Below are positions 37,578 through 49,550 of a DNA stretch of 64,000 nt, piece by piece. The number at the start of each line of letters is the position of its first letter. The first letter of the stretch is position 1. Source of the DNA: Kiloniellaceae bacterium (GTDB lineage Bacteria > Pseudomonadota > Alphaproteobacteria > Kiloniellales > Kiloniellaceae); contig WHTV01000004.1 in the NCBI GenBank assembly GCA_009377535.1, positions 25,351 through 89,350 of the forward strand, read 5' to 3'. The position numbers and the translations under genes are program-made. Below the pieces are notes generated by a model. The model saw only the letters and a list, made by a program, of their open reading frames with translations, was not told the DNA's origin and ran no database searches.

Positions 37578-37979
37578 ATGAACGACAAGACGATCCAAGA
37601 GAACGAGGCGCAGGGCTTCGATACCACCCACTGGCCGACGGAGATACGCTACCTCTCGGCCGAAAAGCAGCTGGTGGTCAGCTTCGACAGCGGCGAGACC
37701 TTTGCCTATCCGGCAGAATTTTTGCGCGTGGAAAGCCCCTCCGCCGAGGTGCAGGGCCACGGGCCGAGCCAGAAGCAGATCGTTTCGCGCCGACGCCACG
37801 TCGGCATCATGGAGGTCGTGCCGGTCGGCAACTACGCCGTGCGCATCAAGTTCGACGACCTGCACGACAGCGGCATCTTCTCCTGGCAGTACCTCTACCG
37901 CCTCGGCCGCACCCAGGACGCCCTTTGGCAGGCCTACCTCGACAACCTCGCCGCTAAAGGCCTCAGCCGCGACCCCTGA
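37578..37979 (+). CDS. DUF971 / GBBH-like N-terminal domain protein
   Basis: 133 residues. DUF971 is related to the N-terminal domain of gamma-butyrobetaine hydroxylase. Visible motifs: WPTEIRYLSAEKQLVVSFDS, GETFAYPAEFLRVESPSAEV, GIMEVVPVGNYAVRIKFDD and HDSGIFSWQYLYRLG. Stand-alone members occur widely, with links to Fe-S or MOCO carrier systems suggested but not settled. Probably co-transcribed with the Trm112-like gene. Confidence 0.9.
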   Translation: MNDKTIQENEAQGFDTTHWPTEIRYLSAEKQLVVSFDSGETFAYPAEFLRVESPSAEVQGHGPSQKQIVSRRRHVGIMEVVPVGNYAVRIKFDDLHDSGIFSWQYLYRLGRTQDALWQAYLDNLAAKGLSRDP

Positions 37980-38074
37980 CGCAAAACCGCCGCGGCATAG
38001 GTCGTTTGGCGGCAAGACAGATCCCCATGCTGTGCAAAGCTTCGTCGGCTGCAGGAGCAGGAAAGGTCCGTCGC

Positions 38075-39298
38075 ATGGCACCCGATACCGCCGTTCGCGC
38101 AGGCGATGAGCCGGTCGACCTTGGCGCGCTGCGCGCCTGGCGACTCGCCCGCCTGCGTGCCGAGCTCCAGGCGCGCGACTACGCCGGCGTTCTGCTCTAC
38201 GACCCGATCAACATCCGCTACGCCTGCGATGCCCGCAACATGGCGGTGTGGTCGCTGCACAACGCCGTGCGCTATGTCTTCGTGCCGACCGAGGGGCCGG
38301 TGGTGCTGTTCGACTTCCACAACTGCGCCCACCTCTCCGCCGGCAACGCGGTGATCAGCGAGGTGCGCCCCGCCGTCGCCTGGTACTATTTTTCCGCCGG
38401 CAGCCGCTGCCGCGAGCTCGCCGGCCGCTGGGCGGCCGAGGTCGCCGATCTCGTCACGCGGCACGGCGGCGGCAACCGGCGCCTCGCCATCGACAAGTGC
38501 GAGCCGCTCGGCTGCGCCGGGTTGGCGGCTCGCGGCGTCGAGGTGTTCGACGGCCAGGAGGTCATGGAGCTGGCGCGCCGCGTGAAGGGGCCGGAGGAGA
38601 TCGCCTGCCTGAAGGCATCGGTCGCCGTCTGCGAGGAGGCCATCGGCGCCATGCGCGCCGCACTCGCGCCCGGCATGACCGAGAACGAACTGTGGTCGAT
38701 CCTCAACCAGGTGAACGCCGCGCGTGGCGGCGAGTGGATCGAGACAAGGCTGCTCGCGGCCGGCGGACGGAGCAATCCCTGGTTCCACGAATGCGGCGCC
38801 GACGTCATTCAGGCCGGCGACATGGTCAGCTTCGACACCGACATGATCGGCCCTTACGGCTATTGCGCCGACATCTCACGAACGTTTCTTTGCGGCGCCA
38901 CGGAGCCGCGCGACGAGCAGCGCCGGCTCTACCAGCTCGCCTGGGAGCAGATCCACTTCAACATGCAGCTGGTGAAGCCGGGCCTCGGCTTTCGCGAGCT
39001 GGCCGAAGGGGCCTGGCGGCTGCCCGCCAGCTGCCAGGCCAACCGCTACTCGGTGGTGGTGCACGGCGTCGGGCTCTGCGACGAATATCCGGCGGTGGTC
39101 TACCTGGAGGACTTCGGCGCTGCAGGCTACGACGGTGTCTTCGAGGCCGGCATGGCGGTCTGCGTCGAGAGCTATATCGGCGAGGAAGGCGGCCATGAAG
39201 GCGTCAAGCTGGAACAGCAAGTGCTGATCACGGAAACCGGCATCGAGCCACTCTCCACTTTTCCCTTCGAAGACGCGCTGCTGCGCAAGGAAATTTAG
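38075..39298 (+). CDS. dddP: DddP-like DMSP lyase (M24 peptidase fold)
   Basis: 407 residues of the M24 creatinase/prolidase fold. Metal ligands are D254 and D256 (VSFDTDMIG), D266 (YCADISRT), H330 (VHGVGLCDEYP), E365 (CVESYIGE) and E380 (KLEQQVLI). D336 follows the His in GVGLCD. These positions are each 41 lower than the iron ligands and catalytic Asp377 I recall for Ruegeria DddP, and GGEWIETRLLA, NPWFHECG and NIRYACDARNM also match DddP. The reaction would be DMSP to dimethylsulfide and acrylate. Start ATG 38075 has GAAAGG upstream; an ATG at 38027 is possible. A general M24 hydrolase remains the alternative. Confidence 0.8.
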   Translation: MAPDTAVRAGDEPVDLGALRAWRLARLRAELQARDYAGVLLYDPINIRYACDARNMAVWSLHNAVRYVFVPTEGPVVLFDFHNCAHLSAGNAVISEVRPAVAWYYFSAGSRCRELAGRWAAEVADLVTRHGGGNRRLAIDKCEPLGCAGLAARGVEVFDGQEVMELARRVKGPEEIACLKASVAVCEEAIGAMRAALAPGMTENELWSILNQVNAARGGEWIETRLLAAGGRSNPWFHECGADVIQAGDMVSFDTDMIGPYGYCADISRTFLCGATEPRDEQRRLYQLAWEQIHFNMQLVKPGLGFRELAEGAWRLPASCQANRYSVVVHGVGLCDEYPAVVYLEDFGAAGYDGVFEAGMAVCVESYIGEEGGHEGVKLEQQVLITETGIEPLSTFPFEDALLRKEI

Positions 39299-40581
39299 AG
39301 GGTCTCACCCTTCACCAGGCGGGGCAGGTCGCCGACCAGGCCCATGGCGTGGCGCATGAAGAAGCGCTTCAGCGGCGGCATCCGGTTGACAGCGGCGAGG
39401 CCGAGGTCACGCAACAGGCGGACCGGCGGCAGGTCGTTGGAGAACAGCCGGTTCAGTGAGTCGGTGGCGGCGATCAGCGCCACGTTGTCGAGGCGCCGCC
39501 AGCGCTGGTAGCGCTCCAGCACGGTAGCGCTGCCGACGTCGAGGCCGAGGCGGCGGGCATCGACGATGCACTCGGCCAGCGCCGCCACATCGCGCAGGCC
39601 GAGGTTGAGGCCTTGCGCGCCGATCGGCGGCATCACGTGCGCCGCATCGCCGATGAGAGCCAGGCGTGTGTCGATGTAGCGTTCGGCATGCAGCAGCGAG
39701 AGCGGATGGGTCCAGCGCCGGCCGCCCCAGAGCGACAGCTCCCCCAGGGAATCTCCGAAGCGGCGCTGCAATTCTGCGGCGAAGCCTTGCTCATCCAGCG
39801 CCATCATCGCCGCCACCAACTCGCGCCGCTCCGTCCACACCAGCGAGGAGCGGTGCAGCGGCTTGCCGGTCTCGTCGGCGGCGTCGGTCATCGGCAACAG
39901 GGCGAAGGGGCCCGAGGGCAGGAAGTGTTCGTGCGCGACGCCCCCATGCGGCAGGCTGTGGGCGACGGTCGCGACGATGGCGGTCTGGCCGTAGCCGATC
40001 TCCGTCACCTTGATGCCGGCGGCTGCGCGCTGGTCCGAGCCGCGTCCGTCGGCGGCGACCAGCAGGCACGCCTTCAGGGTAGTGCCGTCCGAGAGACGCG
40101 CGGTGACGCCGCCGGGCCGGCGGATCACTTCGGCAAAGTCGGCCGGTGCGCGCAGGTCGATGCGGGCGAGGGCACGGGCACGGTCGAGGACCGCCCGGCG
40201 GATCGCCGCGTTCTCGACGATGTAGCCCAAGGGACGGGCATCCTCCTCGCTCGCCACCTCGCTATGAGAAAAGTGCAGGTGCAGCGCCGAAGCGCCGCCG
40301 GCCCGGCCGGTGCCCAGCCGGCCGTCGGAGATGCGGATGTCGAGGATCGGCGCAGCGGCGGAGGCCATGCCCTGCCACAGGCCGAGCACCTGGAGTGCCT
40401 GCTGTGATCCGCGGGCGATGGCCGAAGAGCGGCCGTCGAAAGCCTCGTCGCGCTGTCGGGCGGGATCCATGCAGTCGACCACCACGACCTCGAGCCCGGC
40501 CTCGGCCAGAGCCACGGCAAAGGCGAGGCCGACCATGCCGCCGCCGGCCACCAGGATTTCCGCGTCTTTCGCTTCGGCCAT
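39295..40581 (-). CDS. UbiH/UbiL/COQ6-family FAD-dependent ubiquinone hydroxylase
   Basis: 428 residues. The FAD motif AEILVAGGGMVGLAFAVALA is at the N-terminus, followed by the second FAD/NAD(P)H motif LLVAADGRGSDQRAAAGI and the third RLALIGDAAHVMPPIGAQGL-NLGLRD. It belongs to the UbiH/UbiF/VisC family that hydroxylates the ubiquinone ring; the carbon attacked cannot be told from sequence. Its TAA interlocks with the TAG of the dddP-like gene. Divergent from glnK across 420 bp. Confidence 0.93.
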   Translation of the reverse strand: MAEAKDAEILVAGGGMVGLAFAVALAEAGLEVVVVDCMDPARQRDEAFDGRSSAIARGSQQALQVLGLWQGMASAAAPILDIRISDGRLGTGRAGGASALHLHFSHSEVASEEDARPLGYIVENAAIRRAVLDRARALARIDLRAPADFAEVIRRPGGVTARLSDGTTLKACLLVAADGRGSDQRAAAGIKVTEIGYGQTAIVATVAHSLPHGGVAHEHFLPSGPFALLPMTDAADETGKPLHRSSLVWTERRELVAAMMALDEQGFAAELQRRFGDSLGELSLWGGRRWTHPLSLLHAERYIDTRLALIGDAAHVMPPIGAQGLNLGLRDVAALAECIVDARRLGLDVGSATVLERYQRWRRLDNVALIAATDSLNRLFSNDLPPVRLLRDLGLAAVNRMPPLKRFFMRHAMGLVGDLPRLVKGETL

Positions 40582-41340
<759 letters not shown>

Positions 41341-41358
41341 GAAGGGGGATCTAGGGAA

Positions 41359-42735
41359 ATGAGAGTTATGGGCACATCATACGGCTGCAGGTTGGGCCTG
41401 GGGAGCCTTGCGCTGGTGGCCGTGGTACTCGCCAGCGCGCCGGCCCGCGCGGAGGTTTCCGCCGAAACGGCCTTCGTCTTCAATACCTTTTCGTTCCTGG
41501 TGCACGGTTTCCTCGTGATGTGGATGGCCGCCGGCTTCGCCATGCTGGAATCCGGCCTGGTGCGCACCAAGAACACCGCGACGATCTGCCTGAAGAACAT
41601 CGCGCTCTATTCCGTCGCCGGCATCATGTACTACCTGGTCGGCTACAACCTGATGTACATCGACGTCGGCAGCTACTTCGGCTCGTTCAGCTTCCTCTAC
41701 AACACCAGCGCCGAGGAACTGGCGCTGCTGAACGCCGATGAAGCGACGCCGGAAATGGTCGATGCCGTGGTCGCCGGCGGCTACTCGGTCATGTCCGACT
41801 GGTTCTTCCAGATGGTCTTCGTGGCGACCGCCGCCTCGATCGTCTCGGGCACCCTGGCCGAGCGCATCAAGTTCTGGCCGTTCATGATCTTCACGGTGAT
41901 CCTCACCGGCTTCCTCTACCCGATCCAGGGCTCCTGGAGCTGGGGCGCGGGCTGGCTCTCGGAGGCCGGCTTCTCCGACTTCGCCGGCTCGACCATCGTC
42001 CACTCGGTGGGCGGCTGGGCGGCCCTGACCGGCGCAGTCATCCTGGGCGCCCGCAAGGGCAAGTACGGCCCAGACGGGTCGGTGCACCCGATGCCGGGCG
42101 CCAATCTGCCGCTGGCCACGCTCGGCACCTTCATCCTGTGGTTCGGCTGGTTCGGCTTCAATGGCGGCTCGCAACTCGCGCTCGGGTCGGCCGCTGACGC
42201 GGCGGCCATCGCCATCGTTTACGTGAACACCAACCTGGCCGCCTGCGCCGGCGTGGTGGTCGCCATGATCCTGACGCAGCTGATCTACAAGAAGATCGAC
42301 CTGACCATGGCCCTGAACGGCGCCATCGCCGGCCTGGTGTCGATCACCGCCGGCCCGGACGTCCAGAACCACCTGATGGCGCTGTTCGTCGGTGGTGTCG
42401 GCGGCGCCCTGGTAGTCTTCGCCATTCCGCTGATGGACAAGCTGAAGGTCGACGACGTCGTGGGCGCGGTCTCCGCTCACCTGGTGGCCGGCATCTGGGG
42501 CACCCTCGCAGTTGCGCTGAGCGCCGACAGCTTCTTCGAGCAGTTCGTCGCGCAGATCAAAGGCATCGTCGCCGTCGGCGTCTTCATGGTGGTGACCAGT
42601 GCGATCGTCTGGCTGGTCCTGAAGTACACGATCGGTCTTCGGGTCGACGAGGAAGCCGAGGAAATGGGCCTCGACAAGGCGGAGCTGGGGATGGAAGCCT
42701 ATCCCGAGTTCGGCCATGGCTCGCAGTCCATCTGA
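41359..42735 (+). CDS. amtB: Ammonium transporter AmtB
   Basis: 458 residues with a signal peptide (CRLGLGSLALVAVVLASAPARA) and eleven transmembrane helices. The pore twin histidines are H215 (STIVHSVGGWAALTGA) and H374 (AVSAHLVAGIWGTLAVA). The Phe-gate region and DWFFQMVFVATAASIVSGT are also typical. Start at 41359; a second ATG three codons later is possible. The C-terminal EEAEEMGLDKAELGMEAYPE is the GlnK-regulated tail. A strong terminator follows. Confidence 0.97.
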   Translation: MRVMGTSYGCRLGLGSLALVAVVLASAPARAEVSAETAFVFNTFSFLVHGFLVMWMAAGFAMLESGLVRTKNTATICLKNIALYSVAGIMYYLVGYNLMYIDVGSYFGSFSFLYNTSAEELALLNADEATPEMVDAVVAGGYSVMSDWFFQMVFVATAASIVSGTLAERIKFWPFMIFTVILTGFLYPIQGSWSWGAGWLSEAGFSDFAGSTIVHSVGGWAALTGAVILGARKGKYGPDGSVHPMPGANLPLATLGTFILWFGWFGFNGGSQLALGSAADAAAIAIVYVNTNLAACAGVVVAMILTQLIYKKIDLTMALNGAIAGLVSITAGPDVQNHLMALFVGGVGGALVVFAIPLMDKLKVDDVVGAVSAHLVAGIWGTLAVALSADSFFEQFVAQIKGIVAVGVFMVVTSAIVWLVLKYTIGLRVDEEAEEMGLDKAELGMEAYPEFGHGSQSI

Positions 42736-42802
42736 GGCGGATTCCTCCGAGGCCACCTGATAATCGAGCCCTTTTAGGGCGCGATTATCCTCTGCCAAGC
42801 CT

Positions 42803-42837
42803 GGGCCTGGGAGCCATCGCTCCCAGGCCCCTTTTTT
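42803..42837 (+). terminator. Intrinsic terminator of glnK-amtB
   Basis: A perfect 12-bp stem (GGGCCTGGGAGC with GCTCCCAGGCCC, 4-nt loop CATC) is followed by CTTTTTT. It lies 68 bp after the amtB stop. Confidence 0.95.
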
Positions 42838-43032
42838 GCCTTATTTGCCGACTAGCTTCGCCCCTGATGGCGGGCCGGGGCAGGCTTGTCGCGCCCCGGC
42901 CACCCAGATAGAATCTACCGGATTCGTTTGCGCTTTGTACCGCCCCCAGGATGCCGCTACAGGGCCGGGGCCGCCCGCGCCCCAGCTGCGATCTCCCGGG
43001 GAGCCTCAACAAGACTTTCGGAACCGACGCAT

Positions 43033-44274
43033 TTGTCCGACCGCCGCAGCTTTCAATCCTTCCACCCCTTCGCCAGGCTGGCCCGCCTGCTCGATTCCTA
43101 TCCCGCCGGTGACGAAAATCCGATCCTGCTGTCGATCGGCGAGCCGAAGAACCAGCCGCCGGCCTTCGTCGCCGAGGAGATCGCCGGCGCCGCAGCGAGC
43201 TGGTCGAGCTATCCGCCGCCGCGCGGCAGCGAGACCTACCGCGCCGCCTGCGCCGACTGGCTGAGCGGGCGCTACGGCCTGTCGGCCGGGATGATCGACC
43301 CGCAGCGCCACCTGCTGCCGCTGCCCGGCAGCCGAGAGGGATTGTTCTTCGCTGTGGTGGCGGCAGTGCAGACTTATCGAGGCGCCGAACCGCCGGCCGT
43401 GCTGCTGCCCAATCCCTTCTATCATGTCTATGCCAGCTCGGCGCTCGCCGTCGGCGCCCAGCCGGTCTTCGTGCCGGCCACCGCGGCCAGCGGCTTCATG
43501 CCCGACTATCAGGCGCTCGACCCTGCGTTGCTCGACCGCACGGTCTTCTGCTTCCTCAACTCGCCGGCCAACCCGCAGGGCGCGGCGGCCGGGCTCGACT
43601 ACCTGGCGGAGCTTCTCACGCTCGCTCGCAAGCACGATTTCGTCGTCGGCTTCGACGAATGCTATGCGGAGATCTACGACAGCGCGCCGCCGGCCGGCGC
43701 GCTGCAGGCCGCCGCCGCGCTCGGCGGCTCGCTCGACCACCTTCTGGTGTTCCATTCGCTCTCAAAGCGCTCCTCGGCGCCGGGTCTGCGCTGCGGTTTC
43801 GTCGCCGGCGACGCGTCGCTGATCGACGGCCTCGACCTAGCGCTGCGCGTCGGCGGGGCCGGCGTCTCCCTGCCGATCCTCGCCGCCGGCACGCGCCTGT
43901 GGCGTGAGGAGGCGCACGTTGAGGCCAACCGGAACTACTACCGGCGCAACTTCGCCCTGGCCGAGCGGATTCTCGGCAACCGCTTCGGCTTCCGTAAACC
44001 GGACGGCGGGTTCTTCCTCTGGCTCGACGTCGGCGACGGCGAGGCCGCTGCGCTGAAGCTGTGGCGCGAGGCCGGCGTGCGCGTGCTGCCGGGCGCCTAC
44101 ATGGCCGAACCCGGACCCGACGGGATCAACCCTGGCGCGCGCTACATCCGCGTCGCCCTGGTCTACGACGCCGCCGTCACCGAAGAAGGCCTCAACCGCA
44201 TCGTGCAGGTGCTCGGTGAAGCCGACGACGCCCGGCTTGCGGCTGTGCCGCAGGCTGCGGCGGCGGAAGGTTGA
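43033..44274 (+). CDS. DapC-like succinyldiaminopimelate (class I/II) aminotransferase
   Basis: 413 residues from a TTG start (43033) giving MSDRRSFQSF; no ATG or GTG fits the family N-terminus, and the ribosome site is weak. Fold-type-I features: LLSIGEPKNQPPAFV, NPFYHVYASSALAVGAQPVF, FLNSPANPQGA, VVGFDECYAEIY and the PLP lysine in FHSLSKRSSAPGLRCGF. The LSIGEPK and short HPFARL start resemble proteobacterial DapC, in lysine/meso-DAP synthesis. Other aminotransferase roles are possible. It sits just before ftsK. Confidence 0.85.
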   Translation: MSDRRSFQSFHPFARLARLLDSYPAGDENPILLSIGEPKNQPPAFVAEEIAGAAASWSSYPPPRGSETYRAACADWLSGRYGLSAGMIDPQRHLLPLPGSREGLFFAVVAAVQTYRGAEPPAVLLPNPFYHVYASSALAVGAQPVFVPATAASGFMPDYQALDPALLDRTVFCFLNSPANPQGAAAGLDYLAELLTLARKHDFVVGFDECYAEIYDSAPPAGALQAAAALGGSLDHLLVFHSLSKRSSAPGLRCGFVAGDASLIDGLDLALRVGGAGVSLPILAAGTRLWREEAHVEANRNYYRRNFALAERILGNRFGFRKPDGGFFLWLDVGDGEAAALKLWREAGVRVLPGAYMAEPGPDGINPGARYIRVALVYDAAVTEEGLNRIVQVLGEADDARLAAVPQAAAAEG

Positions 44275-44285
44275 GGGCCCGGGGG

Positions 44286-46708
<2,423 letters not shown>

Positions 46709-46712
<4 letters not shown>

Positions 46713-47395
46713 CTGCGAAGCCAACGCCAAGGCGGCGGCGCCTGTGGGGCGCTCTGGGCGCTTGGCTCTGCGCCGCCGCGCTGCTTGCCGGGATGCCGAC
46801 GGCGCTGGCGGAATCGCGCACGCAGACGGCGGCGCTTTCGCCGGACGACGTGGCGGCGATCAACCGTATCGAGCGTTATCTTAACGACATCAAGACCATG
46901 CGGGGCCGCTTCGTGCAGGTGTCATCGAACGGCGCCTACGCGGAAGGTGACGTCTACCTCGACCGTCCTGGCCGCATGCGCTTCGAGTACGATCCGCCGA
47001 CGCCGGTGCTGATCATCGCCAACGGCCTGTCGTTGCTCTACTACGACAAGGAGCTGAAGGAGGCGACTTTCCTGCCGCTGTGGGAAACGCCGCTGTGGTT
47101 CCTCATCCGCAAGGAAGTGCGCTTCGACGACAATGTCGACATCGTCGGCATCGAAGAGGCGCTGGGCACCCTGCGCATCACGCTGCGCGACCCCGATTCG
47201 CCGGACGGCGGCGAGGTGACCCTGGTGTTCTCCGACGAACCCCTGGCGCTGAGAAAGTGGGAGCTGATCGACCCGCAGGGCATTCAGACCCAGGTTTCGC
47301 TGGTCAACCTGGTCTTCGGCGTCGAGGTCGATCCTGAGCTCTTCAAGTCCGGCAACCTGGAAGTCTGGCACGGCGGCAAGGCTCGCGACCAGTAG
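46709..47395 (+). CDS. lolA: Outer-membrane lipoprotein carrier LolA
   Basis: 228 residues. The signal peptide (LGAWLCAAALLAGMPTALA) targets it to the periplasm, where LolA carries lipoproteins from LolCDE to LolB or the outer membrane. Typical segments: IERYLNDIKTMRGRFVQVSS, GDVYLDRPGRMRFEYDPPTP, LLYYDKELKEATFLPL and NLVFGVEVDPELF. The ATGA overlap with ftsK is a common alphaproteobacterial arrangement (recalled). A terminator follows at 47429. Confidence 0.95.
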
Positions 47396-47428
47396 GGGGC
47401 CGCGGCCGCGAAGCACCGACAATAGCGG

Positions 47429-47470
47429 AACGGCATCTCCTTCTTTGGAGATGCCGTTTCTGCTTTTCGG
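47429..47470 (+). terminator. Intrinsic terminator after lolA
   Basis: AACGGCATCTCC pairs perfectly with GGAGATGCCGTT around a TTCTTT loop, followed by TCTGCTTTT. It lies 34 bp after the lolA stop and may also serve the convergent gene, whose stop is about 40 bp beyond. Confidence 0.9.
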
Positions 47471-47505
47471 ATATGATTGGCTTGGGAATGCCGGTAAGTC
47501 GCCGG

Positions 47506-47952
47506 TTACCAGTTGAAAGCGTAGTTATTGTTGTGCTCCTTGGTCTCAACGATGGCCTTGTTGTAGTCGGCCTCCACGAGGATGCGGTCTCCCGGCCGCG
47601 CCGGCTTGTTCAGTTCCGCCTTCACCCAGACGAACTGGCCGGCTTTGATCGCTGGGACGGCCGTCAACGCGACGCCGACGTTGCCAGGGGCCTTGTTCCG
47701 GTTGCGCAGGAAGGCGCTGGGGCTGTCGGCGGGGCCGTCGTTCTTCACCTGGATCATGAACTGGTTGTTGCTGCCGCCGACGGCGCCCGCATGCAGGATG
47801 ACGAAGTCCGGCTTCGCAGGCGCCGGGGCCTTCTTCTGCAGGGTCGGCGCCGGGGGCGTCGGCTGCAGCGGCTGGACGCGGGTCTGGGCCGAAGCGGCCT
47901 GCACGGCGGTCAGGGCAAGCCCGGCCGCGAGAGCGAGAGCAAGAATACGCAT
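47506..47952 (-). CDS. Secreted CARDB-like domain protein
   Basis: 148 residues. The signal peptide (ILALALAAGLALTAVQAASA) is followed by a Pro/Gln-rich linker (QPLQPTPPAPTLQKKAPAPA) and one CARDB/immunoglobulin-like beta domain: PDFVILHAGAVGGSNNQFMI, VKNDGPADSPSAFLRNRN and EADYNKAIVETKEHNNNYAF. CARDB modules mediate extracellular adhesion or binding; the role here is unknown. A good AAAGGA ribosome site precedes the ATG. Confidence 0.8.
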   Translation of the reverse strand: MRILALALAAGLALTAVQAASAQTRVQPLQPTPPAPTLQKKAPAPAKPDFVILHAGAVGGSNNQFMIQVKNDGPADSPSAFLRNRNKAPGNVGVALTAVPAIKAGQFVWVKAELNKPARPGDRILVEADYNKAIVETKEHNNNYAFNW

Positions 47953-48285
47953 GTGATTTTCCTTTGGGTTGGCCTGAAGCGACGAAAATTGCGTGTTACA
48001 GGAAGGTAGTCGCCGGCCATCGCCGGAGGGTTCAAAGAAAGTTCGCCCCAGGGGCCTGAGCGCCCGGCAATCTCATGTTTTCCGTGGGGCTTCCGGGCCG
48101 GAGAGCGCCGCGGGGGGGACCGGAAGGGGTGCAGGAGCAGGGCGACGAGGCCAGCGGCCGGGCAGGCCACGCCGGCGCGGCCGGAGCGCGGACTCGGGCG
48201 TCGCACCAACGCCCGCTCCCTGCAACTCTGGCCCCCTGGCAGGGCGCTTGCCAGCCATTGCAGGCGGCGCTACCTAATTGGGGCC
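47953..48285. other. Divergent gap between CARDB-like and puuD-like genes
   Basis: 333 bp, GC-rich in the second half. It holds the ribosome site of the CARDB-like gene on the minus strand. No gene, repeat or clear promoter was recognised. Confidence 0.4.
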
Positions 48286-49104
48286 ATGACAACGACTTCC
48301 CCCCTGCCGCTGGTCGGCGTCCCGGCCTGCGTGCGCGACGTGGACGGCCAGCCGTTCCATACGGTCGGCGACAAATACGTGCGGGCCCTGGCGATCTCGG
48401 CCGGCGCGGCGCCCCTCATGATCCCCTCGTTGGGCGGCGACCTGGTCGATCTGCGCCGCCTGGTGCGGTCGCTCGACGGGGTGATGATGACCGGCAGCCC
48501 CTCCAACGTGCATCCCAGCCACTACGGCCAGGCGGAAAGCGTGGCGGCGGAGCCCTTCGACACCGCGCGCGATGCCACTGTCCTGGAGTTGATCCGCCTG
48601 GCCCTGGATGAGGGCGTGCCCCTGCTGGCGATCTGCCGCGGCTATCAGGAGCTGAACGTTGCCCTTGGCGGCAGCCTGCATGTGCGCGTGCACGAACTGC
48701 CCGGGCGAATGGACCACCGCCGGCCGCAGCATCGTGAGCTGGACGTGCAGTACGGCCCGCGCCACCCGGTGGTGCTGCGCGCGGGCGGACCGCTGGCCGC
48801 CTATGCCCGTGCCGCGGGGATCGAAGGCCCGCTGATGGTGAACTCGCTGCACTGGCAGGGGCTCGACCGGATCGCCGCGCGCCTTGTGGTGGAGGCTGAG
48901 GCCGAGGACGGCACGCCGGAAGCGGTCAGCGTGAAAAACGCCAAGGCCTTCGCCCTTGGCGTTCAGTGGCACCCGGAATACAAGGCTTGGGAGAACCCCT
49001 TCTCGCGCCAGCTTTTCGAGGCTTTCGGGGCAGCCGCCCGGGCCCGGGCCGTCGCCCGGGCGGCAGAGGACATCTTTCCCCTGGCCGAACTCGGCCAAGC
49101 CTAA
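48286..49104 (+). CDS. puuD: Gamma-glutamyl-GABA hydrolase-like class I glutamine amidotransferase (PuuD, peptidase C26)
   Basis: 272 residues. The N-terminus LPLVGVPACVRDVDGQPFHT and VGDKYVRALAISAGAAPLMI fit PuuD-like enzymes. The nucleophile is in PLLAICRGYQELNVALGGSL, and the catalytic His-Glu pair in LGVQWHPEYKAWENPFSRQL. GVMMTGSPSNVHPSHYG is also typical. PuuD hydrolyses gamma-glutamyl-GABA in putrescine breakdown. No other puu genes are nearby, so the physiological substrate is inferred. Confidence 0.9.
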   Translation: MTTTSPLPLVGVPACVRDVDGQPFHTVGDKYVRALAISAGAAPLMIPSLGGDLVDLRRLVRSLDGVMMTGSPSNVHPSHYGQAESVAAEPFDTARDATVLELIRLALDEGVPLLAICRGYQELNVALGGSLHVRVHELPGRMDHRRPQHRELDVQYGPRHPVVLRAGGPLAAYARAAGIEGPLMVNSLHWQGLDRIAARLVVEAEAEDGTPEAVSVKNAKAFALGVQWHPEYKAWENPFSRQLFEAFGAAARARAVARAAEDIFPLAELGQA

Positions 49105-49359
49105 GCCGCAAGCCACCGCAAGGCCTCGGCCTGGGAATAGCGCCGGAATCCAACACCCAGAGCCTGTAAATTCGACGCAATCCCGCGCCTGCCTTGGGAT
49201 ATTGGCGATTTTGCAGAATCATCGCCGCGCACGCCGATGTGAGATTGTAAAGCCGACGATTCGTCCTAAATTAGGCTTAACAGCCGGTGCCGCAAAGACG
49301 CCGGCGATAGCGGAAGGATGCATTCCCCTGCCTTCCTTTCGCTTCTCCGCGGAGAAAAC

Positions 49360-49393
49360 GGAACGCCCGGATCCCCCCCCGACCGGGCGTTCC
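49360..49393 (-). terminator. Stem-loop, terminator-like on the minus strand
   Basis: GGAACGCCCGG pairs perfectly with CCGGGCGTTCC around a C-rich 12-nt loop. On the minus strand it is followed by GTTTTCT, on the plus strand only by TCTCTGTG. No minus-strand gene upstream was identified, so it may end an unannotated transcript or serve puuD on the plus strand. Confidence 0.5.
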
Positions 49394-49501
49394 TCTCTGT
49401 GGGGCTCCGGCTTTCCTCTCTCTTCTTCAAATTTCGGCGCAAAGGCTCTAATTTGCCGTCCGGCTGCGCTTTCGTTCCAGCTGTGGAACGAGACGGCCGA
49501 T

Positions 49502-49521
49502 TTGTTCCGGATTCGGAACAA
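49502..49521. repeat. Palindromic repeat, copy 1 (TTCCG-N4-CGGAA family)
   Basis: TTGTTCCG and CGGAACAA are perfect arms around GATT, 30 bp upstream of the xthA start. Related sequences occur at 49887-49907, 50143-50156 and 50664-50677, the first two inside xthA and the last in the interrupted methyltransferase gene. The consensus is ATTCCGGANNCGGAAC. Confidence 0.6.
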
Positions 49522-49550
49522 GATGATTTTCCCTCTCTTCGGGAGCGCCC

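Larger units (their letters stand above)
49105..49550. other. Long gap between puuD-like gene and xthA with hairpin and palindromes
   Basis: 446 bp without a convincing gene; several frames are open but none has coding character. It is less GC-rich than its neighbours. It contains an 11-bp stem-loop at 49360-49393 and the palindrome TTGTTCCG-GATT-CGGAACAA at 49502-49521 just upstream of xthA. Confidence 0.5.

Noticed and set aside
49502-49521. SOS (LexA) box upstream of xthA
   Set aside because: Alphaproteobacterial LexA sites are direct GTTC-N7-GTTC repeats. This is an inverted GTTCCG/CGGAAC, so it does not fit.
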